Below are positions 15,050 to 24,161 of a DNA stretch of 64,000 nucleotides, piece after piece (position 1 is the stretch's first letter; every line of letters starts with the position of its first letter). Origin of the DNA: Neorhizobium alkalisoli (GTDB lineage Bacteria > Pseudomonadota > Alphaproteobacteria > Rhizobiales > Rhizobiaceae). A model generated the notes under the pieces. That model did no database searches. It had not been told where the DNA came from and was given only the letters and a program-made list of their open reading frames with translations. The DNA is taken from assembly GCF_007829835.1 (NCBI RefSeq), contig NZ_VIWP01000004.1, positions 499,340 through 563,339 of the forward strand, given 5' to 3'. The translations under genes and the position numbers were made by a program.

Positions 15050-16006
15050 GTGATGATGAACAACAAGCCTGCCGGCGACAAGCCGAAGCCATCTGCCGTC
15101 GTGCTTGGCTCTTCAGTTTTGAGGCCGCCGCGTGGTGCAATCGGCAGGCCGCAAGGCATGTCGCGCCCGAACGCGCTTCCTCTTCCAGCAAATCGGGATG
15201 TGTCTGCTTTTACCAAGCCGGCAGTATTCGACCGGTGGCTGGATGATGCCGCTGGCGTGCGAGCACTGGAGACCGGCGATAACGTCATTACTATGTTTGA
15301 TGTCGTCGGAGAGGATTTCTGGACGGGGGGCGGCATTACCGCCAAGAAGGTTTCGGCGCAGCTGCGCGCGATTGGTCCCAAGCCTATCGTGGTGCAGATA
15401 AACAGCCCCGGCGGGGACATGTTCGAAGGCATCGCTGTCTATAACGTGCTTCGCGAACACCCTCAGCCGATTACGGTCAAGGTCATGGGCATGGCGGCCT
15501 CGGCCGCATCCATCATTGCCATGGCGGGCGACACGATCGAGATCGGCGCGGCCTCCTTCATCATGATCCACAATTGCTGGGTTATGGCGATGGGGAACCG
15601 CCACGATATGCGGGAAACTGCCGAATGGCTTGAGCCTTTCGATAACGCGATGGTCGATGTCTATGCCGCGCGCAGCAAGCAGGACGCAAAGCTGATCGCG
15701 AAGTGGATGGATGCCGAGACCTTCATGTCCGGCTCCCAGGCTATCGATCGCGGGTTCGCGGATGCCCTGCTGCCGGCCGATACGGTCACGGTTGATGAGA
15801 ATGCGAAGGCTCTGGATAGAGACCTCAACGATATTCGGGCGATGGAACTTTCCCTCGTCTCGGCGGGCATGTCGCGTACCGATGCGCGCGCTCGCCTGAA
15901 CAAGATCAAGGGCACGCCGGGCGCTGCTCTTGAAGCCACGCCGGGCGCTGGCGCAGACGACTGGTCCGGGCTGTCCGGACTTCTTTCCTCAATCAGGTCT
16001 AATTAG
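15050..16006 (+). CDS. ClpP-type (S14) prohead protease
   Basis: 318 aa from GTG 15050 (GAGGAC just upstream; in-frame ATGs follow immediately). INSPGGDMFEGIAVYNVL and VMGMAASAASIIAMAGD (nucleophilic Ser in the MAASAAS loop) and the His in FIMIHNCW identify the ClpP/crotonase fold used as maturation protease in many HK97-type phages. It cleaves capsid scaffolding parts during prohead maturation. The N-terminal ~60 residues are disordered. Confidence 0.92.
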   Translation: MMMNNKPAGDKPKPSAVVLGSSVLRPPRGAIGRPQGMSRPNALPLPANRDVSAFTKPAVFDRWLDDAAGVRALETGDNVITMFDVVGEDFWTGGGITAKKVSAQLRAIGPKPIVVQINSPGGDMFEGIAVYNVLREHPQPITVKVMGMAASAASIIAMAGDTIEIGAASFIMIHNCWVMAMGNRHDMRETAEWLEPFDNAMVDVYAARSKQDAKLIAKWMDAETFMSGSQAIDRGFADALLPADTVTVDENAKALDRDLNDIRAMELSLVSAGMSRTDARARLNKIKGTPGAALEATPGAGADDWSGLSGLLSSIRSN

Positions 16007-16016
16007 GGAGATCCTT

Positions 16017-17261
16017 ATGACCGTACAGTTCGCCAAGGGCGCTTTCGCGCTCGCGCGTCCGCGCGCCGTTATGACCATGCCGCGCGCCGACGTATCCGAC
16101 CCGAAAGCCATGCTGGCGCAGATCCAGGCGGCTTTCGAGGAGTTTAAGAAGGCCAATGACGAAAACCTGAAGGGCAAGGCCGATGTGGTTGTCGCCGAGA
16201 AGGTCGATCGCATCAACGCCTCCATTGATGCGATGGAAAAGAACTTCCAGAAGGCTGTCGATGATCTCAACGCCAAGGTTGCTGCAGCCAATGGCGTGGT
16301 CGGCGACCTTCCCGAAGATCCGGAATACCTGAACGCCTTCAAGGCCCACATGCGCCGCGGCGATGTTTCGGCGGCGATGCAGAAGGGTACCGACGCCGAT
16401 GGCGGCTATATTGCCCCGATCGAATGGGACCGCACTCTGACCGGGAAGCTGAAGCGCATCTCGCCCATCCGCAGCAATGCCCGCGTGATCAGTATTTCGA
16501 CGGCCGGCTTCAAGAAGATGTATACCGACCGCGCTTTCGGTTCCGGTTGGGTGGGCGAAACGGCGTCCCGCCCGCAGACCAGCACGCCGGCCTTCGCGCC
16601 GCTCGATTTCACGCCCGGCGAACTTTATGCCATGCCGGCCGCCACGCAGCAGATGCTCGACGACGCTGCTGTCGATCTTGAGGTCTGGATCACTGACGAG
16701 GTCGATACCGAGTTTGCTCGCCAGGAAGGTATCGCCTTTGTTGGCGGCGACGGAGTGAACAAGCCGTTCGGCATCCTGACCTACGTCACGGGTGCAGCCA
16801 ATGCTGCCAAGCACCCGTGGGGCGCCATCGGCGTCAAGAATTCCGGCGCTGCGGCAACCGTGACCTATGACGGCCTGATCGACATGGTTTACGACCTGCC
16901 GGGCGAGCTTGCCGGCAATGCCAAGTTCTACATGAACCGGCTTTCCATTGCGAGCTTCCGCAAGCTGAAGGATGCCGGCGGCAACTATCTCTGGCAGCCG
17001 AGCCTGGTCGAAGGTCAGCCGTCCACTTTGCTGGGAACCGCGATCGTCGAAGTCCCCGACATGCCGACCGTGGCCGCCGGAAACATCGCGGCGCTCTACG
17101 GGGATATGGATGCAACCTACATCGTCGTCGACCGCATCGGTACGCGCGTCCTGCGCGACCCGTACTCGTCCAAGCCCTATGTGCTTTTCTACGTAACGAA
17201 GCGTGTCGGCGGTGGCGTCTACAACCCGGAGCCGATGCGCGCGCTGAAGATCTCTGCCTGA
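16017..17261 (+). CDS. HK97-fold major capsid protein
   Basis: 414 aa from ATG 16017 with AGGGAG upstream. The first ~95 residues are a coiled-coil scaffold (delta domain: FEEFKKANDENLKGKADV, DAMEKNFQKAVDDLNAK) that the upstream protease would remove. The capsid core follows, with GTDADGGYIAPIEWDRTL, YAMPAATQQMLDDAAVDLE and EFARQEGIAFVGGDGVNKP as conserved landmarks. Confidence 0.95.
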   Translation: MTVQFAKGAFALARPRAVMTMPRADVSDPKAMLAQIQAAFEEFKKANDENLKGKADVVVAEKVDRINASIDAMEKNFQKAVDDLNAKVAAANGVVGDLPEDPEYLNAFKAHMRRGDVSAAMQKGTDADGGYIAPIEWDRTLTGKLKRISPIRSNARVISISTAGFKKMYTDRAFGSGWVGETASRPQTSTPAFAPLDFTPGELYAMPAATQQMLDDAAVDLEVWITDEVDTEFARQEGIAFVGGDGVNKPFGILTYVTGAANAAKHPWGAIGVKNSGAAATVTYDGLIDMVYDLPGELAGNAKFYMNRLSIASFRKLKDAGGNYLWQPSLVEGQPSTLLGTAIVEVPDMPTVAAGNIAALYGDMDATYIVVDRIGTRVLRDPYSSKPYVLFYVTKRVGGGVYNPEPMRALKISA

Positions 17262-17326
17262 TTTTCTGACCCTGCAACGGGCGTCCGCGCCCCTTGCTTC
17301 CCGTTAAACTATCATAGGAGGCCGCA

Positions 17327-17659
17327 ATGGCCGTTTCGAAAACGAAATCTACTGCCGCGGTCGCTGCCAAGGCAAAGTCCGAGCAGAGCGACGGTTCGGA
17401 AAGTGCAAATCTGTCGGGCGATACTGGCGCAATTACTGCCGATACCGGCAGTCAGATGGCGGATATCGCTCCAGCGACGGAGATCGATACGTCTGGTGCC
17501 GTTCAGCAGATCGTGCCGGATGTTGATCTTTCGCATCCGGCCGTCGACGCCGACCCTCGCCGCAACACCACCGCGGATCAGAACCGGATCGATTTCAATG
17601 ATCCGACGATGAGCGGCCAGGAGGCTGTTGAACGCAGCCTCGGCATGAAAAAGGACTGA
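17327..17659 (+). CDS. Low-complexity head-region protein
   Basis: 110 aa with AGGAGG at ideal distance. The composition is rich in Ala, Ser, Asp and Thr without hydrophobic core until the C-terminal helix SGQEAVERSLGMKKD. It lies between capsid and connector genes, where small decoration or connector-associated proteins are encoded. Function is not clear. Confidence 0.6.
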   Translation: MAVSKTKSTAAVAAKAKSEQSDGSESANLSGDTGAITADTGSQMADIAPATEIDTSGAVQQIVPDVDLSHPAVDADPRRNTTADQNRIDFNDPTMSGQEAVERSLGMKKD

Positions 17660-17662
17660 GCG

Positions 17663-17959
17663 ATGAGCGACGTCGTCATCACCGAAGTCGGCCCGCTTTA
17701 CACGCTGGATGAGGTAAAATCTCATCTGCACGTCGACTCGAGCGATGACGACGTCACGATCCAGGCCTATATGGACGCCGCTGAAAAATCGGTCCTTCAG
17801 TACTGCAATATTGCGCTCGTGCCGCTCGGCGCCGAAAGTGTCTTCAAGGTCGCAGCTCTGATGGTTGTCAGCGACCTCTATGAAAACCGCAGTGGCGGCG
17901 AAGGTCTGCCGAAGGCGGCGCAACTGCTCATCAATCCTTATCGCTGGCTGCGGGTGTGA
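17663..17959 (+). CDS. Head-tail connector protein (HK97 gp6-like)
   Basis: 98 aa. LDEVKSHLHVDSSDDDVTIQ and YMDAAEKSVLQYCN form the helical adaptor motif of the gp6-like connector family (phage_gp6 / QLRG-type), and the C-terminal PKAAQLLINPYRWLRV is typical of the family. It forms the ring below the portal. It overlaps the next start as GTGA. Confidence 0.85.
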   Translation: MSDVVITEVGPLYTLDEVKSHLHVDSSDDDVTIQAYMDAAEKSVLQYCNIALVPLGAESVFKVAALMVVSDLYENRSGGEGLPKAAQLLINPYRWLRV

Positions 17960-18309
17960 TCATGCAGGCTGGTGATCTGGATAAGCGCGTGGCTTTCGAT
18001 TCCCCCGTGCAGGCGGATGACGGTCATGGCGGTATCGTCGAGGGCTTTGCGGACGATGATGTCGCCACAAAGGTTTGGGCAAAATTCCTTTACCTGCGCG
18101 GTGGCGAGACGGTGCAGGCGGCCCGGCTTGCCGGCACGCAGCCGATCGTCGTCACGGTTCGCAGCACATCGGCTTCGCGGCTAATCGATCCGACCTGGCG
18201 CATGCGCGATATTAGGTCCGGCGAGATTTTTAATATCCGCTCCGGTCCGGTCCCGACCGATGATCGGCTCTATCTCGAATTTACCGTGGAAGGCGGCGTT
18301 GCCACGTGA
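17956..18309 (+). CDS. Head-tail joining (stopper) protein
   Basis: 117 aa from GTG 17956 (ATG 17962 is an alternative). MQAGDLDKRVAFDSPVQAD, then VWAKFLYLRGGETVQAARL and RSGEIFNIRSGP match the phage head-tail joining protein family (SPP1 gp16-like). It closes the head-tail interface. Its end overlaps the next gene by 4 bp. Confidence 0.85.
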   Translation: MIMQAGDLDKRVAFDSPVQADDGHGGIVEGFADDDVATKVWAKFLYLRGGETVQAARLAGTQPIVVTVRSTSASRLIDPTWRMRDIRSGEIFNIRSGPVPTDDRLYLEFTVEGGVAT

Positions 18310-18707
18310 GTGTTTCCGTTGCCCTGCAGGACCTTATTCTTTCGCTGCTGAAGGCAGATAATGCCGTCGCAGCGATCGTTGCGGATCGGGTCATTGATGG
18401 CCCGACGTCGAAAACGTCGTTTCCCTATATCAGCCTTGGTGCTTCGGATATCGAGTTGATCGATGCCGAATGCATGCGTGGGCGTGATGAGACGGTGCAG
18501 ATCGATTGCTGGACCCGCGACGACGGAAAGCTTTGGCGCTGCAAGAGGCTTGTCGATGCGGTCCAAGGCGCCCTGCACGAAAAGGAAGGCCCGCTTTCCA
18601 GTGGCGCGCTCATTTCCCTGAACGTGGTCCTGATGCGCTCCTTCATCGACCGCGACAACATCACAGCCCATGGCGTCGTGCAGGTAACGGCGGAGCTGGA
18701 GGAATAA
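18306..18707 (+). CDS. Tail completion protein, DUF3168 family
   Basis: 133 aa from GTG 18306. VALQDLILSLLKADNAVA, VADRVIDGPTSKTSFPYIS and EIDCWTRDD-like sequence (residues VQIDCWTRDDGK) are the landmarks of DUF3168/gp17-type tail terminator proteins, which cap the tail tube at the head side. Neighbours on both sides are head-tail interface genes. Confidence 0.83.
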   Translation: MSVSVALQDLILSLLKADNAVAAIVADRVIDGPTSKTSFPYISLGASDIELIDAECMRGRDETVQIDCWTRDDGKLWRCKRLVDAVQGALHEKEGPLSSGALISLNVVLMRSFIDRDNITAHGVVQVTAELEE

Positions 18708-18904
18708 TGGCCTGGGTTCGTTTCACTGAAGACTTCGATTTCCGCCCGACGCGGAGTTCGCTGATCGCCTACCGCGCCGGCATGCAGCTTTCCGTGCGCC
18801 GGGCCTGCGCTGACCAGGCAATCGCCGCCGGCAAGGCCGTCACAGTCAAGGCACCGGCCAGAAAGAAGTCGGATGGCGAAGATCCTCAATCTGGCGAGGC
18901 TTGA
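18707..18904 (+). CDS. Small tail-region protein
   Basis: 65 aa, starting MAWVRFTEDFDFRPTRS; the start overlaps the previous stop (TAATG). The sequence YRAGMQLSVRRACADQAIA is a pattern seen in small alphaproteobacterial phage proteins placed beside tail genes. The last 32 bp overlap the next gene. Role unknown. Confidence 0.65.
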   Translation: MAWVRFTEDFDFRPTRSSLIAYRAGMQLSVRRACADQAIAAGKAVTVKAPARKKSDGEDPQSGEA

Positions 18905-19337
18905 GCGCAAGCTCAGGCGCTTGCCGAAGCTCGTCGTCGATAACATTCGCTCCGAAATGGAGGCTGTTGCCGACGATATCGTCGCGATGATGAAAAATCT
19001 CGTCCCTGTCGAATCCGGGGCGCTTCGCGAAAGCATCGGCTGGACATGGGGTAAGGCGCCGAAGGGTTCCATGGTCCTTGCCACGGCAAAGGCCAGTCTC
19101 GGTGCAGATCTGACGATTACGATCTATGCCGGCAACGACGAAGCCTACTGGGCGCGCTGGGTCGAGTTCGGAACGGCGCCCCATATCAACAAGGGTCTAT
19201 ATGCCGGATCGCAAAACCCCGGCACGCGCGCGCAGCCCTTCTTCTACGTTAGCTGGCGGGCAAACAAGAAGCCGGCCAAGCGCGCCATCCGGAAGGCGAC
19301 CCGCAACGCCGCCAGGGCTGTGGCGGCCGGCAAGTAA
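18873..19337 (+). CDS. HK97 gp10-like tail protein
   Basis: 154 aa. LARLERKLRRLPKLVVDN, then DIVAMMKNLVPVESGALRES and AYWARWVEFGTAPH with QPFFYVSWRANK match the HK97-gp10_like family. These proteins sit at the head-tail junction. The basic C-terminus is long and Ala/Lys/Arg-rich. Confidence 0.87.
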   Translation: MAKILNLARLERKLRRLPKLVVDNIRSEMEAVADDIVAMMKNLVPVESGALRESIGWTWGKAPKGSMVLATAKASLGADLTITIYAGNDEAYWARWVEFGTAPHINKGLYAGSQNPGTRAQPFFYVSWRANKKPAKRAIRKATRNAARAVAAGK

Positions 19338-19406
19338 GCCGACATCAATCAATTCAATTCCTGCCGCTCGGCGGGCGTTTTGGCATGCCATCGAAGGAGA
19401 TAGATC

Positions 19407-19844
19407 ATGGCAGAAGCAACAGGCATCAAGGGCGGCCGGATCAAGGTCATGCTCGGCGATGACGCAACCCCGACCGTGTATGCCGTACCGTGCGGCCTCA
19501 CGCAGCGGTCGCTGACCTTCAACAAGGGTCTGGAAGAATTCCAGTTGCCGGACTGCGATGATCCGGATCAGGTATCCTGGATGGGCCGCGATGCGACCTC
19601 GCTGTCGATGTCGATCGGCGGTGAAACCGTTATTGCCGAGGAGAGTATCGAAACCTGGCTGGATGCTGTCGAGAGCGAAGATTCGACGCCGATCAAGGTC
19701 GTCGCCGAATTTCCCGCCAAGACGATCACCTGGACCGGCAAGGCTCATGTCGAAAGCCTCGAAGTCACCGGCATCAACAACCGCCGTGCAACAGGCACCG
19801 TCTCCCTGCAGAGCGACGGCAAGATGACGCGTGTCGTCTCCTGA
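19407..19844 (+). CDS. Major tail tube protein
   Basis: 145 aa with GGAGAT upstream. The family landmarks are GIKGGRIKVMLGDDATP, then CDDPDQVSWMGRDATSLSMS and the C-terminal strand TGTVSLQSDGKM. It is a tail tube subunit of the phage_tail_2/TTP type, placed between the gp10-like gene and the tail chaperones. A sibling of the RcGTA tail tube. Confidence 0.87.
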   Translation: MAEATGIKGGRIKVMLGDDATPTVYAVPCGLTQRSLTFNKGLEEFQLPDCDDPDQVSWMGRDATSLSMSIGGETVIAEESIETWLDAVESEDSTPIKVVAEFPAKTITWTGKAHVESLEVTGINNRRATGTVSLQSDGKMTRVVS

Positions 19845-20224
19845 TGCGCGACGCGCAAATTACATTGCCATGGGCGGACGGTGATTACACCTTCCGCCTC
19901 GGCTGGGGTGAGCTGGAACTGTTGCAAGAAGCCTGCAATGCCGGACCCTATGTCATCCTCAATCGGCTGATGTCCGAACAGTGGTTTATGGGTGATATCG
20001 CTCACACCATTCGGCTTGGCCTGATCGGTGGTGGCATGAAACCTGCCGACGCCCTCAAGAAGGTGCGCGACTACGTCCAGAATCGGCCGCCGGCTGAAAA
20101 CGTGCCCTATGCTCAGGGCATCCTGTCGGCTGGCCTGGCAGGAGCACCGGAAGAGGGTGAGGTGGGGGAGTCAGAGGCCGCAAGTCAGGAACCCAGCTTG
20201 ACGACCTTCCTAACGGAAAGCTGA
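19844..20224 (+). CDS. Tail assembly chaperone, GTA gp10-like
   Basis: 126 aa. ITLPWADGDYTFRLGWGELE, then LLQEACNAGPYVIL and DIAHTIRLGLIGGGMKPADA match the GTA_gp10 family of tail assembly chaperones, which coat the tape measure before tube polymerisation. The last ~30 residues are acidic and low-complexity. A second short frame (20257-20400) lies in the -1 frame directly after it, as expected for the gpG/gpGT pair. Confidence 0.82.
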   Translation: MRDAQITLPWADGDYTFRLGWGELELLQEACNAGPYVILNRLMSEQWFMGDIAHTIRLGLIGGGMKPADALKKVRDYVQNRPPAENVPYAQGILSAGLAGAPEEGEVGESEAASQEPSLTTFLTES

Positions 20225-20256
20225 GATTTGCGGCCATCTATGGCAATGGCGCGGTC

Positions 20257-20400
20257 ATGGGCTTCACGCCGCAAGATGTTCGCGCCATGTCGATGTGGCA
20301 ATATTTTGCCGCTCTCGACGGCTTCCAGAAAGCGAATGGCGCCGAGGAAGGAATGACGAAGGCGGAAGAAGACGACTTGTGGGATTGGATCAATGAGTGA
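20257..20400 (+). CDS. Second tail assembly chaperone frame
   Basis: 47 aa from ATG 20257: MGFTPQDVRAMSMWQYFAAL ending DDLWDWINE. The D/E-rich end and MSMWQYFAAL-type helix are characteristic of the T part of phage tail chaperones (GTA gp10a/phage_TAC class). The frame is open upstream to a stop at about 20160 in the -1 frame relative to the gene before, so it may be made as a frameshift fusion rather than from this ATG. Confidence 0.7.
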   Translation: MGFTPQDVRAMSMWQYFAALDGFQKANGAEEGMTKAEEDDLWDWINE

Positions 20401-20412
20401 TGCGAGGTTGTG

Positions 20413-20805
20413 TCAGCGCACGTCCATTCCGCGCTGACGGCACATTGTGATCACTACGGCCGCCTCCTGTTGAGAGCCGCCGATCTTACCCACTAGATAT
20501 GATTTTCCGAAGAGTAAGCCTATGAACGGTTGGTTCCCTGTGTAGCCGCCATAGCTGTTTTTTGCATTCACTACCCCGCAGACCGTTATAGCATTCGGGC
20601 TCTCTGCTGCTGCCGCAAAACCACCGAAACGGGCGCTTTCCGGATCTTTCAAGCTTTTGCGGACGCCTCTCTGAACCGTGTTTACTTGTTCAGCTGTCAG
20701 CTTAACCGGCGAGAATTTCGCGGCTTGCTGCGCTGATGCAGAAGTCGCAGGACCAGCAGCGACAATGAATAGCGCTGCAACACAGTAGAACTTTCTCCCA
20801 AACAT
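20413..20805 (-). CDS. Secreted moron protein on antisense strand
   Basis: 130 aa with a signal peptide (MFGRKFYCVAALFIVAAGPA, then TSASAQQ). The mature part has KSLKDPESARFGGFAA and ITVCGVVNAKNSYGGYTGN, a conserved exported-protein pattern found widely in proteobacteria without known function. It is the only minus-strand gene in the structural operon, between the chaperones and the tape measure. AGGGGA precedes the start. It is likely expressed from the lysogen on its own promoter. Confidence 0.82.
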   Translation of the reverse strand: MFGRKFYCVAALFIVAAGPATSASAQQAAKFSPVKLTAEQVNTVQRGVRKSLKDPESARFGGFAAAAESPNAITVCGVVNAKNSYGGYTGNQPFIGLLFGKSYLVGKIGGSQQEAAVVITMCRQRGMDVR

Positions 20806-20825
20806 AAATTCCCCTGAGAAAAATC

Positions 20826-23800
20826 ATGGCTGTTGTTGATATTGAAAAGCTCGTTGTTCAGCTTTCCGCTGACCTTAAATCATACGAGCGAGCCACGCAA
20901 AGGGCTGTAGGTGTCAGCAATCGTCAGTTTCGCGCGATCGAGAACCGTGCCAGTCAAATGGATAAGCGGCTTGGCCAGATCGGTAAGAGTGCAGCGGCCA
21001 GTCTTGTCGCACCGCTGACCGGCGTCGCGGCGGCGCTGTCTGTGCAAGAAGTCATGAAATATGCCGATGCGTGGACTTCTGCGAAAAACAGTCTCGCCGT
21101 TGCCGGTGTCACGGGGCGCAACCAGGCCAATGTGCTCGACCAGCTGTACCAGTCGGCGCAGAGGAATGCGACACCGATTGCCGCGCTTGCAAGTCTGTTC
21201 GGCAAAGCAGCGCAGGCCTCTGACAATCTCGGGGCGTCGCAGGATGACCTGATCAAGTTTTCGGACGGCGTTGCTGTTGCACTGCGGGTAGCGGGAACGT
21301 CGGCGCCAGAGGCTTCCGGCGCTCTGACGCAGCTGGGGCAGTTGCTCGGATCGGCCCGCGTGCAGGCGGAAGAGTTCAATTCCGTCAATGAGGGTGCGCG
21401 CCCTATCCTGATGGCGGTCGCCAATGGTCTCGATGCAGCGGGCGGTTCGGTCAGCAAGCTGAAAGAGCTGGTCAATGACGGGAAGGTGTCTGGCCAGCAG
21501 TTTTTCCAGGCTTTCCTCAAGGGCCTGCCTTCGATCGAGTCCATGGCGGCGAATTCGACGCAGACAATCGAACAGGGTTTCACGAAGGTCCAGAATGCCC
21601 TGATCCGCTATGTCGGTTCCGCCGATAGCAGCCTCGGCGCCTCGCGCCAGCTGGCGTTGGGTCTGAACGCGCTGGCGGACAATTTCGATGTCGTAGGCGA
21701 TACGGTGGTCACGGTTGCTGGGGTTATCGCCGGAGTGCTTGTAGGGCGCTCTATTTCCAAACTGATTGGCGGCCTTCGAGACAGCGCGGTGGCGGCGCGC
21801 GCCGTGGTGCAGGCCCTTTCGCTCTTCAAGCAGGTCAGAAGCATTGGCGATCTTGGTGCAGCTTTCTCTTTGCTGGGGGCTTCGGCCGGCCCGATCGCAG
21901 CTATCATAGGGGTCGCAGCAGTAGGTGCTGTTACCTACTTCGGCGGAAAGGCTATTGATGCTGCGGCACGTACAGAACGACTGAAGCAGGAGATGGACGC
22001 ACTCGGCATAAACGCCGAGCGTCTTGGCGGTAAAGTCGATGACGTTGCAAAATCACTCGATAAGCTTGCACCTGACCAGCTGCGTCAGCGTCTCGCGGAT
22101 ATCAACGACGAACTAGACCGAATGAATGGTCGTAGCATCATGAACTATCTTGGTCTTGCCGGCGCCGACACGCTTGGCGATGTCAGGGCACAGATCAACG
22201 CGGCAATGCGATCCGGTCCGAATCGAAACGCAAACGATATCGGGGCAGCAAAGCAATTAAAGGAGCTTGTTGATCAGGCTGAGGGCGGAAAGCTTTCACT
22301 CGATCAAGTCAGAACTCGACTAGATGAAATCGGCAAGGTTGATGTCAGCGCAGGAATGCGGGCGCTTATAGAGAAGCTGCGCGAAGTATTTCCCCAAATG
22401 CGCGCTATAAGAGAGCTCGCAACAAGAACTAAAGACAGCTTGTCTGCGAGCACGCGTAGCTTCACCCTTCCTGCTGATTATGCCGATCGACAGGCGCAAG
22501 CCGAAGTAACCCGGCAACAGAGTGAAGGTCAGAAGATTCTCGACGAGGAAAAACGCGTCAACCAGCTGACAGACAGTCAGAAGGATCTGGAAGACGAGAT
22601 GAAACGCCTTCGCGAGGCGATTTCTAAAGTGGTTGGTGGCGCGATCGCGTCGGAAGCTCAGATCCGCCAGCAGGCGCAGGAAAATCTCGACGCTCGTGCA
22701 GGGAATTCTGCCATTTCCGGTTTTGTCGGCCGTGTGGCCGGCGCGGAGTCCGGCGGCAATGCCAACGCGAAGAATCCGAGCAGTTCAGCCACGGGTCTTG
22801 GTCAGTTTATCGAAAGCACATGGCTCAACCTCTTCAAGAAGTATTTTCCTGATGAGGCAAAAGGCATGTCCGATCCGGCAATCCTGGCGCTGCGCACGAA
22901 TGCCGAACGATCTAAGGCTATGATCGAGGCGTATGCGCGGGAAAACTCTGACGCGCTCAAGGCCGCAGGGATCTCGGTCACAGGCGCTGCAGACGAGTAC
23001 AAACTGCAGCTCGCGCATTTCCTCGGGCCGCAGGGGGCAATCAACGTCCTGAAGGCTGCACCCGGCACGCTGGCATCATCGGTGCTGGACAAGGGCGCGG
23101 TGGCCGCCAATCCGACCATTCTCGGCGGCGGTCGCACCGTCGACGACGTGATTGCCTATGGCCAGCGCCGCGCCGGGATGACGACGGCCGGGACGCAGCG
23201 GCTCGATGCGCGTGACGATTTTTCGAAAACGCTGCAGGACCAGCAGCGCTACCTGGAGCGCCTGAAGGAAGAGACCGGCATTCGCCAGCAGCTCAACCCG
23301 CTTGTCGACGACTACGGTCGCAAGCTCTCCGAATTCCAGATGGCTTCGGAACTGCTGACGGCTGCGCAGGAAGATGGCACCGAGGCCGGGCGGGAGCTTT
23401 CGAGCGTCCAGCAGCTTTTGACGGGCGATCTTTCCGGCCTGTCTCCCGTTGCTCGCGAACAGGCGCTCGCCATGCGTGCGCTGGCGCAGGGTCAGGGCGA
23501 AGCGACTGCAGCCGCCGGACAGCTGCAGGCCGCGCAGGATCGGGTGAAGCAGTCGGCCGATGAGTTCAAGAGCGATGCCAAGGATGTGGCATCGGGGTTC
23601 ATCTCGGATCTGCGCAACGGCGTCTCCGCTGCAGAGGCGCTTTCCAACGCGCTCGACAAGGTCGTCGACAAGCTGATTGACGCCTCGCTGAATTCCCTTT
23701 TCGGGATCGGTGGCGGCGGGGGTAGCGGCATCCTCTCCCTTTTCGGTCTGAAGAATGGCGGCCCGATCCAGAAAAAGGCGGGTGGCGGCAGGATCAGCGG

Positions 23801-24161
23801 CCCGGGCGGACCTCGCGATGACAAGGTCCTGCTCTGGGGTTCGAACGGCGAATTCATGGTCAACGCTGCGGCGACGAAAAAACACCGGGCCTTGCTTGAG
23901 GCGATCAATAGCGGTGCGCCTGCGCTCAAGGATGGCGGCTATGTCTCCAATCTCTCTGCACCCCTGATGCCGACGATGCGCCGAACCGGATCGTCTTCGT
24001 CTGGCGGCACTTATGCGCCGACCTATCATATCGATGCACGCGGCGCCGATCAGGCGGCGGTGTCGCGACTCGAGCGCGGCCTGCAGCAGCGCGATCGCAC
24101 GGAAAGCAAGCGCGTCGCCGGCCGCCAGCATCAACAGAACACGAGAAAGACCAGGCCCTGA
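20826..24161 (+). CDS. Tape measure protein with lytic transglycosylase domain
   Basis: 1111 aa. The N-terminus VDIEKLVVQLSADLKSYERA and the ~200-residue block around GALTQLGQLLGSARVQAEEF are the TMP_3-type tape measure core; hydrophobic stretches at ~295-385 can enter the membrane. Residues ~630-780 form an SLT lytic transglycosylase domain with catalytic Glu641 in GAESGGNANAKNPSS and GLGQFIESTW. The C-terminus is Gly-rich (GGPIQKKAGGGRISG). It sets tail length and cuts peptidoglycan at entry. By the usual ~0.15 nm per residue the tail would be around 165 nm (estimate). Confidence 0.92.
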   Translation: MAVVDIEKLVVQLSADLKSYERATQRAVGVSNRQFRAIENRASQMDKRLGQIGKSAAASLVAPLTGVAAALSVQEVMKYADAWTSAKNSLAVAGVTGRNQANVLDQLYQSAQRNATPIAALASLFGKAAQASDNLGASQDDLIKFSDGVAVALRVAGTSAPEASGALTQLGQLLGSARVQAEEFNSVNEGARPILMAVANGLDAAGGSVSKLKELVNDGKVSGQQFFQAFLKGLPSIESMAANSTQTIEQGFTKVQNALIRYVGSADSSLGASRQLALGLNALADNFDVVGDTVVTVAGVIAGVLVGRSISKLIGGLRDSAVAARAVVQALSLFKQVRSIGDLGAAFSLLGASAGPIAAIIGVAAVGAVTYFGGKAIDAAARTERLKQEMDALGINAERLGGKVDDVAKSLDKLAPDQLRQRLADINDELDRMNGRSIMNYLGLAGADTLGDVRAQINAAMRSGPNRNANDIGAAKQLKELVDQAEGGKLSLDQVRTRLDEIGKVDVSAGMRALIEKLREVFPQMRAIRELATRTKDSLSASTRSFTLPADYADRQAQAEVTRQQSEGQKILDEEKRVNQLTDSQKDLEDEMKRLREAISKVVGGAIASEAQIRQQAQENLDARAGNSAISGFVGRVAGAESGGNANAKNPSSSATGLGQFIESTWLNLFKKYFPDEAKGMSDPAILALRTNAERSKAMIEAYARENSDALKAAGISVTGAADEYKLQLAHFLGPQGAINVLKAAPGTLASSVLDKGAVAANPTILGGGRTVDDVIAYGQRRAGMTTAGTQRLDARDDFSKTLQDQQRYLERLKEETGIRQQLNPLVDDYGRKLSEFQMASELLTAAQEDGTEAGRELSSVQQLLTGDLSGLSPVAREQALAMRALAQGQGEATAAAGQLQAAQDRVKQSADEFKSDAKDVASGFISDLRNGVSAAEALSNALDKVVDKLIDASLNSLFGIGGGGGSGILSLFGLKNGGPIQKKAGGGRISGPGGPRDDKVLLWGSNGEFMVNAAATKKHRALLEAINSGAPALKDGGYVSNLSAPLMPTMRRTGSSSSGGTYAPTYHIDARGADQAAVSRLERGLQQRDRTESKRVAGRQHQQNTRKTRP

